Source: JBBQUN01 sp963717115 (GTDB lineage: Bacteria > Actinomycetota > Acidimicrobiia > Acidimicrobiales > SZUA-35). From it: a DNA stretch of 64,000 bases. Every line of letters starts with the position of its first letter. Position 1 is the stretch's first letter. The position numbers and the translations under genes are program-made. Under the pieces are notes generated by a model that saw nothing but the letters and a program-made list of their open reading frames with translations, was not told the DNA's origin and did no database searches. The stretch lies in NCBI GenBank assembly GCA_963717115.1, contig CAVQVO010000020.1, forward strand, positions 992,001-1,056,000. Reading direction: 5' to 3'. Below, one piece after another: positions 1 to 8,522 of the stretch.

Positions 1-55
1 TCGACACCGACGACTTCCCCGACCCGATTCCGCCCGTCAATCCCACGAGTCGCAC
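1..55 (-). CDS. coaE: Dephospho-CoA kinase, N-terminal 18 codons only (runs off window)
   Basis: Read on the minus strand from a GTG at 55-53, the frame gives MRLVGLTGGIGSGKSSVS before the window ends. This is the P-loop start of CoaE (GGIGSGKS Walker A), which phosphorylates dephospho-CoA in the last step of coenzyme A synthesis. A purine-rich AAGGAAGGA lies about 7 bases before the GTG. In mycobacteria coaE directly follows rpsA. Here it points the same way as rpsA but is about 12 kb downstream, separated by the tad locus. The identification rests on only 18 residues, but the motif and context agree. Confidence 0.8.
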   Translation of the reverse strand, partial: MRLVGLTGGIGSGKSSVS

Positions 56-403
56 GGCCTGTCCTTCCTTCTGCTGTGGTTCTTGCTGCGGTGCTACTTG
101 ATGCGCTGTCGCTCGCCGGCCACCCCAGGCGCAGTCGGCGCCGGACCGTCGACCGGAGCGCCTCAACCTAGCAACGGTGAGCAACCGGAGGAGACGGCCA
201 CTCGATGCGGTCGACGACCACCACCGATCACCGGGAGGGCTCGGACGAACCAGGCCACCAGGGTCGTTGGGGTACCGAACTGGCTCCGATGACCCAGAGG
301 TGGGCCTCGGTCGTGATCCCAACGACTCAACATCGAGGCCGCCACGCCGATCCTGTCAGAGCGCAGGCTCGATCGCCCACACGAACGGCCTGCACCCCGA
401 CCC
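56..403. other. Divergent intergenic region between coaE and the histidine kinase
   Basis: This 348-base stretch lies between two outward-facing genes, so it should carry promoters for both. Only the coaE ribosome binding site at its left end is clear. The small open frames in it lack ribosome binding sites and recognisable protein character. I see nothing else that I can support. Confidence 0.5.
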
Positions 404-2164
404 ATGATCGACACCCTCTCCACTCCCGCCGAGAACGACGAGCGACGATCGGCCGACCAGTCGTCGGTCGATCGCCTGCTCCGCGGGCTGTCCTCGGGTG
501 AGCCGACCGATCGACGCGACGACCTCGAGATCGTGGTCGAGGATCGCGACCGGCTGACGCCCTTCGCCCCGGCGATCCTGGCGATCCGCTGGGCAACGAC
601 GGCGCTGTCGATCAGCCTGGCCGCCAACGCCTTCCTGGAGCCGGATCTCGCCGTGGTGTCCTGGGTCGGCGTCGTCGTCGCGAACACGGCGATCCGCAGC
701 ATCAGCCCGCTCCAGGACCGCAACGATCGACGAAGCCTGCTCTTCCTCGTCGCCGAGCTCGGCCTCCTCCTCGTGGCGGTCACCGCCACCGGCACCTGGG
801 CCTCGCCCTTGATCTTCTCGCTGATGAGCACCGTCGTGATCGCCGGGTTCGCCCGCGGCTTCGCGTTCGGCCTCCGGATCGCCGGGACCGCGGCCGGATC
901 GATCACCGCCGCCCTGGTGCTGTCGGGCTCCGAGGTCGTCTCGGTCGGCGATGCCGTTCGATGGTCCGGGGTCGTGATGCTCGTCGGCATCGTCGCCGGC
1001 TACGGCCGGCGAATCTCCGGTGAGGCCACCCGACGCCACAGCATCGCCCTCGAACGGATGAACCGCCTCACCGACGCCAACGCCCTGCTGTTCAATCTCC
1101 ATCGCATCGCCCAGACGCTTCCGGCTTCGCTCAACCAGTCCGAGGTCTTCGATTCGACGATCTCCCGCCTGCGCACCCTGGTCACCTTCGATGCCGCAGC
1201 GATCCTCACCATCGACGAGTCCGACGGGACGTGGATGGTCTCGCGCCGGCAGGCCATGGACATCGGACAGCTGCTGACCCTCGCCGAGATGCCCGAACCG
1301 GTCCGACGCTCGATCCTCGGTCGAACGGTGACCGTGAGCGACGACCTCTCGATCGACGGTCCGGGCTTCAATCCCGGGTCGCGGAGTGCGGTCTACGCCC
1401 CGCTCATGGCCCGCGGCGCCCTGATCGGGGTGCTGTGCCTCGAAGCCCGCGAGACCGGCCACTTCGGCGAACGCGACATCGATCTGCTCCGCCGCTACGT
1501 GGAACCGGCCGCCCTGGCCATCGACAATGCTCGCTGGTTCGCTCGATTGCGCACCGTCGGTGCCGACGAGGAACGCACGAGGATCGCCCGGGACCTCCAC
1601 GACCGCATCGGTCAGTCCCTCGCCTACCTCGGATTCGAACTCGACCGGGTCATCCGGCGAGACCTCCAGGACGAACCCGTGACCGACATGCTCGAACAAC
1701 TCAGCACCGACCTGCGCGGGGTGACCGGCGAGGTTCGCGAAACGCTCTACGACCTGCGGACCGACGTCGGGAACGACAAGGACTTCGCCGCCACGATCGA
1801 GGAGTTCGCGGCACGGGTCGCCGGACGAAGCTCGATCGACATCGAACTCGACTGCGCGGCCGGCGAGCGTCTGCCGATCCTGCAGGAGCGGGAGATGTGG
1901 CGCATCGCCCAGGAGATCCTGATCAACATCGAACGCCACGCCAAGGCCACGCAGGTCGAGATCAAGTGGCGCTGCGACGGATCCAACAGCTTGCTCTCCA
2001 TCTCGGACAACGGCGTCGGGTTCCCCGTCGGCAAGTCCGGCCGCCAGGACTCCTACGGGATTCTCGGCATGCGCGAACGTGCGTCGAGCATCGGCGCGAC
2101 CCTCGAATTCATCTCGACAACCGGAGAAGGGACAACAGTACGGTGCTTCCTCGCTCAGGGGTGA
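404..2164 (+). CDS. Membrane sensor histidine kinase with GAF domain (NarL-system type)
   Basis: 586 residues. A hydrophilic N-terminus is followed by five or six hydrophobic segments (about residues 55-195), a GAF-like domain (about 225-375), a HisKA_3 dimerisation domain with the phospho-acceptor His at about residue 399 (IARDLHDRIGQSL), and a HATPase domain with N box NIERHAKA and G box DNGVGF. It should autophosphorylate and pass the phosphate to the response regulator encoded directly downstream, whose GTG start overlaps this stop as GTGA. The signal is unknown. Its position next to two Flp pilin genes and opposite the tad operon suggests a role in controlling pilus production (inference). 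Confidence 0.88.
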   Translation: MIDTLSTPAENDERRSADQSSVDRLLRGLSSGEPTDRRDDLEIVVEDRDRLTPFAPAILAIRWATTALSISLAANAFLEPDLAVVSWVGVVVANTAIRSISPLQDRNDRRSLLFLVAELGLLLVAVTATGTWASPLIFSLMSTVVIAGFARGFAFGLRIAGTAAGSITAALVLSGSEVVSVGDAVRWSGVVMLVGIVAGYGRRISGEATRRHSIALERMNRLTDANALLFNLHRIAQTLPASLNQSEVFDSTISRLRTLVTFDAAAILTIDESDGTWMVSRRQAMDIGQLLTLAEMPEPVRRSILGRTVTVSDDLSIDGPGFNPGSRSAVYAPLMARGALIGVLCLEARETGHFGERDIDLLRRYVEPAALAIDNARWFARLRTVGADEERTRIARDLHDRIGQSLAYLGFELDRVIRRDLQDEPVTDMLEQLSTDLRGVTGEVRETLYDLRTDVGNDKDFAATIEEFAARVAGRSSIDIELDCAAGERLPILQEREMWRIAQEILINIERHAKATQVEIKWRCDGSNSLLSISDNGVGFPVGKSGRQDSYGILGMRERASSIGATLEFISTTGEGTTVRCFLAQG

Positions 2165-2910
2165 CGAACCATCACGGTTCACCCACACACAGTCATGGTG
2201 GTTCGCCACTTCGTTTCCAGCAGCCGAACGGTCCGATCGCCTCGCAGTCGAACGGCCGCGGCGGACCCGAGACCATCCGTCTGATGCTCGCCGACGACCA
2301 TCGGATGCTCCGGGAGGGTCTGCGCCGATCGATGGCCGAACGGGGGTTCGACATCGTCGGCGAAGCCCGCGACGGTGCCGAAGCGGTCGAGCTGGCCAGC
2401 ACGCTTCGTCCCGACGTGGTCCTCATGGACGTCACGATGCCCGGGCTCGACGGGGTCGAGGCCACCCGGCAGATCAAGGCCCGGGCCCCCGAGGTCCGGA
2501 TCGTCATGCTCACCATGCATGCCGATCAGGATGTCCTCGCCGAGGCGATCCGAGCCGGAGCCAATGGCTACCTGGTGAAGGATTGCTCGACCGACGAGAT
2601 CGCCGGCGCGATCGAGACCGTCGCCGGCGGCGAGACCGCCCTGTCACCCCGTCTGGCGGCCAGCATGCTGGCCGAGGTCCGCCGTGGCGGCGATCACGCC
2701 GAGCCCGAACGGGTGATCACCAAGCGCGAGGAAGAAGTCCTCCAGCTGATCGCCGACGGGTGTTCGACACCCGAGGTCGCCGAACAGCTCTTCATCTCGC
2801 AGAAGACGGTCAAGAACCACCTCGCCTCGATCTACCAGAAGCTCGATGCGCGGGATCGCACCCAGGCCGTCCTGGCCGCTGTCCGTATGGGAATCGTGAC
2901 ACTCGACTGA
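2161..2910 (+). CDS. LuxR/NarL-family response regulator
   Basis: 249 residues from a GTG at 2161 that overlaps the kinase stop codon by 4 bases, the usual coupled arrangement in this window. A poorly conserved stretch of about 40 residues precedes the receiver domain (IRLMLADDHRMLREGL). The phospho-acceptor is Asp90 in VLMDVTMPG, and the conserved switch Lys is near 140 (YLVKD). A C-terminal LuxR helix-turn-helix (about 185-247) contains the typical SQKTVKNHLASIYQKL recognition region. It is a DNA-binding transcription factor forming a pair with the upstream kinase. An internal start just before the receiver domain is possible. The nearby Flp pilin genes are plausible targets, but this is inferred only from position. 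Confidence 0.88.
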   Translation: MTNHHGSPTHSHGGSPLRFQQPNGPIASQSNGRGGPETIRLMLADDHRMLREGLRRSMAERGFDIVGEARDGAEAVELASTLRPDVVLMDVTMPGLDGVEATRQIKARAPEVRIVMLTMHADQDVLAEAIRAGANGYLVKDCSTDEIAGAIETVAGGETALSPRLAASMLAEVRRGGDHAEPERVITKREEEVLQLIADGCSTPEVAEQLFISQKTVKNHLASIYQKLDARDRTQAVLAAVRMGIVTLD

Positions 2911-3019
2911 GTCGATCCGCCCAGAATGGTTCGGGGAGCCCATCAAGCGAGCCGCCATTCGTGTCGATCAGACCACCGTCTCCCTCGGGAGCGCCTCGAC
3001 CCGAAACGACAAGGAACTC

Positions 3020-3208
3020 GTGATGATCAACTCCCACATCGTCAAGGCTTCGCTCGCCGCCCGTGCCGGCCGTGAACGTGGCGCCAACCTGGTCGAGTAC
3101 GCACTCCTTCTCGCCCTGATCGCCATCGTGTGCGTCGGGGCCGTCAGCGCCCTCGGAGGAACCACCTCCGAGCCGCTCTCCGAGATCGGGAGCGCCGTCA
3201 AGAACTGA
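3020..3208 (+). CDS. flp: Flp/Fap-type pilin
   Basis: 62-residue prepilin. A short basic leader ends in RERG, followed by ANLVEYALLLALIAIV: the class III (type IVb) prepilin cleavage site after Gly, with the conserved Glu5-Tyr6 pair and hydrophobic assembly helix of Flp pilins. The start is GTG 3020 or the adjacent in-frame ATG 3023. It is the major subunit type of Tad pili. Its export and assembly would use the TadA/TadB/TadC machinery encoded on the other strand from 5.6 kb. A paralogue follows 150 bases later. No prepilin peptidase (TadV/CpaA) gene lies in the window. Confidence 0.9.
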   Translation: MMINSHIVKASLAARAGRERGANLVEYALLLALIAIVCVGAVSALGGTTSEPLSEIGSAVKN

Positions 3209-3364
3209 CCGGCGGCGCACCCCCGGTGTCGACCCGATCGGGTCGCACGACAGGCGGCGACGCAGATTTGGGCCGAACGAACCATTCAGTCCCACCCCAA
3301 CGCCGCCGATCCAATACCTGACAAGCCCGCAAGGGACCGAGTAATGAAACCCTGGAGAACTCCA

Positions 3365-3550
3365 ATGCTGCACTACGAATTCATCAAGTCCTACCTCGTC
3401 GCTCAGGCCAAGACCGACCGTGGCGCCTCCCTCGTGGAATACGCCCTGCTCGTGGCCCTCATCGCCGTGGTCTGCATCACCGCCGTCACCGCCCTCGGTG
3501 GCTCGGCCCGTGACAAGTTCAGCGAGGTCGACAGCTCGATCTCGGGCTGA
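3365..3550 (+). CDS. flp: Flp/Fap-type pilin, second copy
   Basis: 61 residues from ATG 3365, which has GGAG at a good distance (3353-3356). An in-frame ATG at 3344 would add seven residues but has a weaker ribosome site. A basic leader ending DRG is followed by ASLVEYALLVALIAVV, the Flp cleavage site with Glu-Tyr at +5/+6. It is a paralogue of the pilin at 3020: the hydrophobic helix is nearly the same, while leader and tail differ. A strong hairpin at 3598 ends this transcription unit. Either copy could be the major subunit. Confidence 0.9.
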   Translation: MLHYEFIKSYLVAQAKTDRGASLVEYALLVALIAVVCITAVTALGGSARDKFSEVDSSISG

Positions 3551-3597
3551 TCGCTCGAGCGATCCAAACGGTACGGATCCGTCCGTGCCGGCCAGAC

Positions 3598-3645
3598 GCC
3601 GAGTCGGTGTGCGCCCTGCGCACCCGGCTCGGCGCTTTGCGTTTT
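3598..3645 (+). terminator. Rho-independent-like terminator after the pilins
   Basis: A long GC-rich inverted repeat pairs GCCGAG at 3598-3603 with CTCGGC at 3628-3633, with further pairing inside and one bulge. It is followed by GCTTTGCGTTTT. It lies about 50 bases after the second pilin stop. Confidence 0.7.
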
Positions 3646-3671
3646 GGCCCCGCCCCTCCCGCCAACGATGT

Positions 3672-3867
3672 GGCGACCTCCGGCACCGGAACCGGCACCC
3701 ACCGTCACCCATTCGGGACCGGGCGCCGACCACCAGAGCATCCTCGAACTGGCGGCCGACGACACCGCAACCGGCGCCCCCGGACACCAATTCGGGTCGG
3801 TGGACGGGGCCGCCATCGAATCGGCGACCATGGGCACCGGAAACGGCGCCCACCGTCACCAATTCGC
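3672..3867. repeat. Three spaced, diverged 45-bp direct repeats
   Basis: Similar 45-base units start at 3672, 3751 and 3823 (spacers 34 and 27 bases). Each reads roughly GGCGAC, then CACCGGAACCGGC, then CACCGTCACC, and ends in ATTCGG or AATTCGC. The first and third are closest; the middle is the most diverged. They lie in the gene-free gap between the pilin terminator and the convergent membrane-protein gene. No credible reading frame explains them. Confidence 0.6.
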
Positions 3868-3892
3868 TCCGAGAGCGGGGTGCTGCCAGTCC

Positions 3893-3950
3893 GGCGTGGG
3901 AGCGGAGGGTCCGGGCGGAACGGCGTGGGAGCGCAGGGTCCGGGCGAACC
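3893..3950. repeat. 29-bp tandem duplication
   Basis: Two adjacent 29-base copies (3893-3921 and 3922-3950) share GGCGTGGGAGCG followed by AGGGTCCGGGCG, with only a few differences. They follow directly on the 45-base repeats in the same gene-free gap. Confidence 0.7.
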
Positions 3951-4027
3951 AGTACACGTCGGCGGTCTCGAGTTCGGCGCGCGGTGAGGCGTGGGCGCCC
4001 GGGGCTCGGGCTGCTTCGTACGCGGTC

Positions 4028-5551
4028 TCAGTCGAGGCAGCGGTCGGCGACGGCGCCGTCGGTCCGACACGCGATCAACCAGTCACCGTCGTCGCTCGCC
4101 ACGGTCCAGCCGTCGGCCTCCCGAAGCCACTCGGCGAACCCGCCGGTGTCGGCCCACAGGACCACGTCGGCGTCGTAGCGGTCGAGGGTGGCCCGGTACT
4201 CGCCGCCGAAGAACAGGCCTCGGTGATCGGCCAGGAGCTCGAGCGGGAAGAAGTCGAAGCGATCGTCGACCCACACGCGAGCCGCCGTGCCGTACCGGTA
4301 CTCGAGATAGTTGCCGACGGTGTCGCGATGGATCAGATGGACATCGGGCTGGGCGACGAGACCCCGGGCCTCCAACCAGTCGATCTGCTCGACCGGGTGC
4401 CTCGACACGTCGTAGGCGGAATCGGCCGACGCCGCGGCCACACCGACGACGAGGCCGGCTGCCGCAGCGACCGCCACCGCACGGGCGAAGAAGCCTCTCG
4501 TCGAAGCCGTGAGCGTCGCGTCACCGATCTCGAACCAGGGCGCCAACACCACGGCGAACACCACGGCCGCCGGCGCCAGGTTGCGCACCGCCAACAGTGA
4601 CGCCGCCGCGAAGCAGAGCCCGGGCAGCAGGTGTTCCCACCGGGCACCGTTCTTGGCGGCAACGACGAGCAGCCCACCGACGGCCACCAGGATGAGCCCC
4701 AACGGTTCCTGGAACGACGGTGGGCCCCACTCCGCGACCCCATCGAGGGCCTCGCGGCGCCCGAGGAGCTGGACCGGGAACCAGAGCAATCGCCAACCCA
4801 ACGGATTCGCCGCGGCACCGAGCGTCCCCAACGACGCCCAGGCCAGCACCCGCACGTCGTGCCAGGGAACGCGCCGGTCATCGAGGAACGATCCGAGGCC
4901 GAAGGCAGCAACGGCGGCCAGGCCGAGCGGGAACGAGCCGTGGGAGTTCGCCCAGATCCACATGACGGGGATCAGGCTCCACAGAGGCAGGTCGCGCTGG
5001 CGGACCAGCAGGAGGGCCACCAGGCCCAACAGCCCGAACATGAGGGGCCGGGGGCTCCACATCAGCGCACCGATCCCGAGCAGCAGCCCGACGATCGACA
5101 ATCGGGGGATCAGCTGACGGGAGGCGGCGCCGAGCCGCCAGGTGCCGAGGGCCACGAGGGCACCGAGACCACCGTGGAGCACCCGAATCGAGGACGCGCC
5201 GGCGACGTGGTCGAGCCAGGCGTAGATGACACCCGGAAGCCAGCTCTGTACGGTCACGGGCTCGCCGGCCGCGGTGAAGGAGAACCCATCGACGCGGGGC
5301 AGGCCGGAGCCGTAGAGGGTTTCGCGACCGGTGGCGAGATGGGTGAGGAAGCTGTTGTCGCGGATCACCCGGCTTCCCATGAAGAACCCGAGCATCGCGA
5401 CGACGGCGCCGATCGCCGCCCCGAGCGAAACGCCACGACCCGACTCGGCGGGCCGGGGCTCGCCGGTCGGGTCGTGATCGGTGCTCGAATCGGTTTCGCC
5501 GGTGCCGACGTCCACCGTCGCGGTCGAGGCCGTCATGGGGTGTGCGGACAT
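4028..5551 (-). CDS. Polytopic membrane protein, GT-C glycosyltransferase-like
   Basis: 507 residues with about ten hydrophobic segments after a polar N-terminus of about 40 residues, and a soluble C-terminal domain of about 120 residues. Between the first two segments lies FLTHLATGRETL, then PRVDGFSFTAAG and VQSWLP, a loop seen in actinobacterial GT-C-type mannosyl/arabinosyl-transferase-like proteins. The family is remembered, not searched, and substrate and activity are unknown. It lies 84 bases downstream of tadC on the same strand, so it may be the last gene of the tad operon and could modify pilins (inference). An alternative start is an ATG five codons in. Confidence 0.6.
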   Translation of the reverse strand: MSAHPMTASTATVDVGTGETDSSTDHDPTGEPRPAESGRGVSLGAAIGAVVAMLGFFMGSRVIRDNSFLTHLATGRETLYGSGLPRVDGFSFTAAGEPVTVQSWLPGVIYAWLDHVAGASSIRVLHGGLGALVALGTWRLGAASRQLIPRLSIVGLLLGIGALMWSPRPLMFGLLGLVALLLVRQRDLPLWSLIPVMWIWANSHGSFPLGLAAVAAFGLGSFLDDRRVPWHDVRVLAWASLGTLGAAANPLGWRLLWFPVQLLGRREALDGVAEWGPPSFQEPLGLILVAVGGLLVVAAKNGARWEHLLPGLCFAAASLLAVRNLAPAAVVFAVVLAPWFEIGDATLTASTRGFFARAVAVAAAAGLVVGVAAASADSAYDVSRHPVEQIDWLEARGLVAQPDVHLIHRDTVGNYLEYRYGTAARVWVDDRFDFFPLELLADHRGLFFGGEYRATLDRYDADVVLWADTGGFAEWLREADGWTVASDDGDWLIACRTDGAVADRCLD

Positions 5552-5635
5552 GAGATCTCGCTCTCGATCGACGCCGGTTCGGGCGGCGTCGACGGGGTCA
5601 TCGCCAGGCCGTGCGTTCGCTCGGCGAGGGTGGGA

Positions 5636-6580
5636 TCAGAACGCCTTGGCGATGTTGATGATCGCCGGTCCGAGGACCACGACGAACAAGGCCGGGAAGA
5701 TGCAGAACACCATCGGGATCAGCATCTTGACCGGCGCCTTCTGCGCCTGCTCCTGGGCCCGTTGACGCCGCTTGACGCGCATCTCGTCGGCCTGTGAACG
5801 CAGCACACGGCCGATGCTCACACCGAAGGTGTCGGCCTGGATCATGGCGAGGACGAACGAGCGGACCTCCGGCGAGTCACAGCGCACGTCCATCGACCGC
5901 AGGGCCTCGGCCCGGGTCGAACCGGCCCGGCTCTCGCCCAGGACCCTCGCGAACTCGTCGGACAGGGGGCCGGGCACGTTCACGATCACGCGGTCGAGCG
6001 CCTGCTCGAATCCGAGACCGGCTTCGACCGAGATGACCAGGAGATCCATGGTGTCGGGCAGCGCCCGCTGGATCGCCTTCTGCCGGGCCTCGACCTTCTT
6101 GTTCAGCTGGGACACCGGTCCGAGGGCGCCGATCATGGCGCCCAGACCGAGGACGCCCATCAGCTTCCAGCCGGAGAGCCCGAGGGGATTCCAGGTGATC
6201 ATGGCGATCACCCAGATGGGGATGAACAGGAATCCGAGGATGCGGGTGGCGAGGAATCGCTCGATCGCGTCCGGACTGGAGATCCCGGCGCTGAGGTGCT
6301 TCTTGCGAACCGATTCGACGTACTCCGGCGGATTGAAGCGCCCGCCGACCTTGGCCAGGACTTCGGCAACGGGACCGAAGATGCGCTCGCTGAGCGGCGC
6401 CAGGAGCTCCTGCTCGCGGACGTCCTCGATCGCTTCGTAGTCGTCGAGTTGGCGAAGCGTCGCCCGCAGCGACGAACGCTCGTCGGCCTGACTCAGGACG
6501 CTGTAGAGCACGGCACCGATTCCGGCACCCAACACGACCACGAGGATCCGAGGGTCGATGGTTCCGAGGATGTCAAACAT
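5636..6580 (-). CDS. tadC: Tad secretion inner-membrane platform protein TadC (GspF family)
   Basis: 314 residues. An N-terminal membrane anchor precedes a cytoplasmic stretch, then two membrane segments (WVIAMITWNPLG region), a T2SSF domain with the conserved LPDTMDLLVISVEAGLGFEQAL block, and a hydrophobic C-terminus (MLIPMVFCIFPALFVVVLGP). TadC pairs with TadB to form the membrane platform on which the TadA ATPase drives Flp pilus assembly. Its start overlaps the end of tadB by 8 bases. Length and domain order match the family. Confidence 0.92.
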   Translation of the reverse strand: MFDILGTIDPRILVVVLGAGIGAVLYSVLSQADERSSLRATLRQLDDYEAIEDVREQELLAPLSERIFGPVAEVLAKVGGRFNPPEYVESVRKKHLSAGISSPDAIERFLATRILGFLFIPIWVIAMITWNPLGLSGWKLMGVLGLGAMIGALGPVSQLNKKVEARQKAIQRALPDTMDLLVISVEAGLGFEQALDRVIVNVPGPLSDEFARVLGESRAGSTRAEALRSMDVRCDSPEVRSFVLAMIQADTFGVSIGRVLRSQADEMRVKRRQRAQEQAQKAPVKMLIPMVFCIFPALFVVVLGPAIINIAKAF

Positions 6581-8522
6581 TGATCTGCATCACCTTTCGC
6601 ATCCAGGTCATGCCGATCGTCATCATCACGAACGCGGCGACCAACATGATCTTGCCCAGCGTCTCGGTGAACAGCAGCTCGATGTACTCCCGGTTCATGA
6701 GCCACATCACGAAGCCGAGACCGGGGGGAAGACCGCCGAGCAGGATGGCGGAGGCCCGGCCTTCCGCCGTCAGTGCGGCGACCTCGCCCTTGAGGCGCTC
6801 ACGGGCGATCATCGTGTCGGAGACGGTCATGAGCAGCTCGTTCAAGTTGCCGCCGACCTCACGCTGGATCGAGATGGCCATGACGGCCCAGGCGAAGTCC
6901 GGGCTCGACAGCCGTTCGGCTGCAGCGGCCAGCGCCTCCTCCATCTCACGACCGAGGCGGGCCTCGGTCATGACCCGGCGGAGCTCGAAGCCCATCGGAT
7001 CGGCGCTCTCGTGTGAGACCGCCTCGAGGCCCTGCGGCAACGAATAGCCGGCCCGGAGCGTGCCGGCCAGGAGCTGGAGCGTGTCGGGAAGCTGCTGTTC
7101 GAACTTGCGCATCCGGCGCTGGGCCTTGAAGCGCAGGACGAAGATCTGCATGAAGGCGCCGATGACGGCGAGGATCAGGCCGCCGATGAGTCCGCCGGCC
7201 AGCAGCATCCCGACCGCGCCCGAAACGAGGGTGATCACGGTCCAGAACGACATCGCCTCGCCGGCCCGGAGCGGCACTTTGGCCCGCTCGAGCATTTCCT
7301 CGACCTTGGTCAGGAAGCCTCGATCCTCGGCGAAGGACTCCGACATCTCGACCGCTCGGCGAACCAGGGCCGTCTGGACGATCTGGCTCTCCTCGTCGTC
7401 GAGCTCGTCGCCGATCGTCTCACCCGAGTAGCGGGCGATCAGGCGATCCAGGGACGCGTCGCCCCCGGCGAACACCGAACCCAGCGAGAAGATGGCGAGA
7501 CCGATCCCCACGAAGGCCAGTCCGATGGCGAGGTACAGGCCCACGTCGCTCCGGAAGAATGCGAAGCCCGACGGTTCGACGATCTCGGTCGTCGGGAAGC
7601 TGACCGGCTTGGTCAGGGCCACACCGCCGGGATGCGAGAAGGCGATCGTTTCGGCACCGATCGAGACTTCGGTGATGTTGCGGACGTTCGTTTCGATGTT
7701 GCCGGGATACCGGATGATCATCCGGTCGGCGCCGGCACTCAGCGCGGCCGCCATGACCGAGGAGATGTCCTCGGGTCCGGTGGCGCCGAGCTCGAAGCCG
7801 CCGGTCACGGTGACGGCTTTCTGGAGCGCAGCCTCGCCGCCGTTGTAGCGGACGGTGATCAGCTGGACCTCGGCCCGGCTGAGTGCGTTCTCGACGGCCG
7901 CGACCGTGGCTTCCGAACCGACGTCCTCGCCACCGGCGAAGAGCACGACGGTGCCGATCCGACCGGCACCGACGTCGACGAGGGAAGCCGCACGGTCCAG
8001 GGCGTTGAAGAGGGAGGCTCCGGACGACATGTCGAGCCGCTCGACGGCCTGGGCCGCCGACTCGAGATCCTCGGTCGGGAAGGCGCGGACCACGGCGCTG
8101 TCGCCGGCATCGACCACCGAGACGAGGGTTCCGGCCGGCAGGGCGCGGATGGCGGCAGCCACCTCGGCCTGCACCTTGGCCAGCACGTCGCCCCGGGCGT
8201 TGCGGTTGCTGGTGTCGATGACGTAGATCATCTCGAGCGGCCGGCCGGCGACGGTGGCGCGCTCGACACTGTCGACGGCCAACTCCTCACCGTTCTCGAC
8301 GACCGAGACGCGGTCGGCACCGAATCGGTAACTGTCGGCGAGGACGATCACCTCGGTCGGCGACGACGTGGCATCGATGCTGTTGGCGACGATCACCGCC
8401 GGGTCGGTGTCATCGGCCTGGGCGGCCACCGACGGCACGAACAGCGCCAGCACGAGGCCGAGCAGGGCGAGGATCGAAACCGATCGGCGACCTCGTCGGG
8501 ACGTGGGAGCGTGACCGATCAT
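6573..8522 (-). CDS. tadB: TadB platform protein fused to a secreted von Willebrand A-like domain
   Basis: 649 residues, about twice the usual TadB. An N-terminal signal-like segment (SILALLGLVLALFVPSVAAQA) is followed by a VWA-like domain (about 35-290) with degenerate metal site IYVIDTSNRN where DxSxS is expected. A transmembrane anchor (about 325-350) leads into the GspF/TadB part with QLPDTLQLLAGTLRAGYSLPQGL and the closing membrane segments. The GspF half acts in the Tad platform. The VWA half would face outside and may contact the pilus or cell wall (inference). It overlaps tadA by ATGA and tadC by 8 bases. Confidence 0.9.
   Translation of the reverse strand: MIGHAPTSRRGRRSVSILALLGLVLALFVPSVAAQADDTDPAVIVANSIDATSSPTEVIVLADSYRFGADRVSVVENGEELAVDSVERATVAGRPLEMIYVIDTSNRNARGDVLAKVQAEVAAAIRALPAGTLVSVVDAGDSAVVRAFPTEDLESAAQAVERLDMSSGASLFNALDRAASLVDVGAGRIGTVVLFAGGEDVGSEATVAAVENALSRAEVQLITVRYNGGEAALQKAVTVTGGFELGATGPEDISSVMAAALSAGADRMIIRYPGNIETNVRNITEVSIGAETIAFSHPGGVALTKPVSFPTTEIVEPSGFAFFRSDVGLYLAIGLAFVGIGLAIFSLGSVFAGGDASLDRLIARYSGETIGDELDDEESQIVQTALVRRAVEMSESFAEDRGFLTKVEEMLERAKVPLRAGEAMSFWTVITLVSGAVGMLLAGGLIGGLILAVIGAFMQIFVLRFKAQRRMRKFEQQLPDTLQLLAGTLRAGYSLPQGLEAVSHESADPMGFELRRVMTEARLGREMEEALAAAAERLSSPDFAWAVMAISIQREVGGNLNELLMTVSDTMIARERLKGEVAALTAEGRASAILLGGLPPGLGFVMWLMNREYIELLFTETLGKIMLVAAFVMMTIGMTWMRKVMQINV

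Noticed and set aside
356..2209. 617-codon minus-strand frame opposite the histidine kinase
   Set aside because: High-GC shadow frame. The plus strand has clear kinase motifs.
3607..4600. Long plus-strand and minus-strand frames through the repeat array
   Set aside because: No ribosome site or protein family; composition follows the repeats, and the frames largely shadow the membrane-protein gene on the minus strand.
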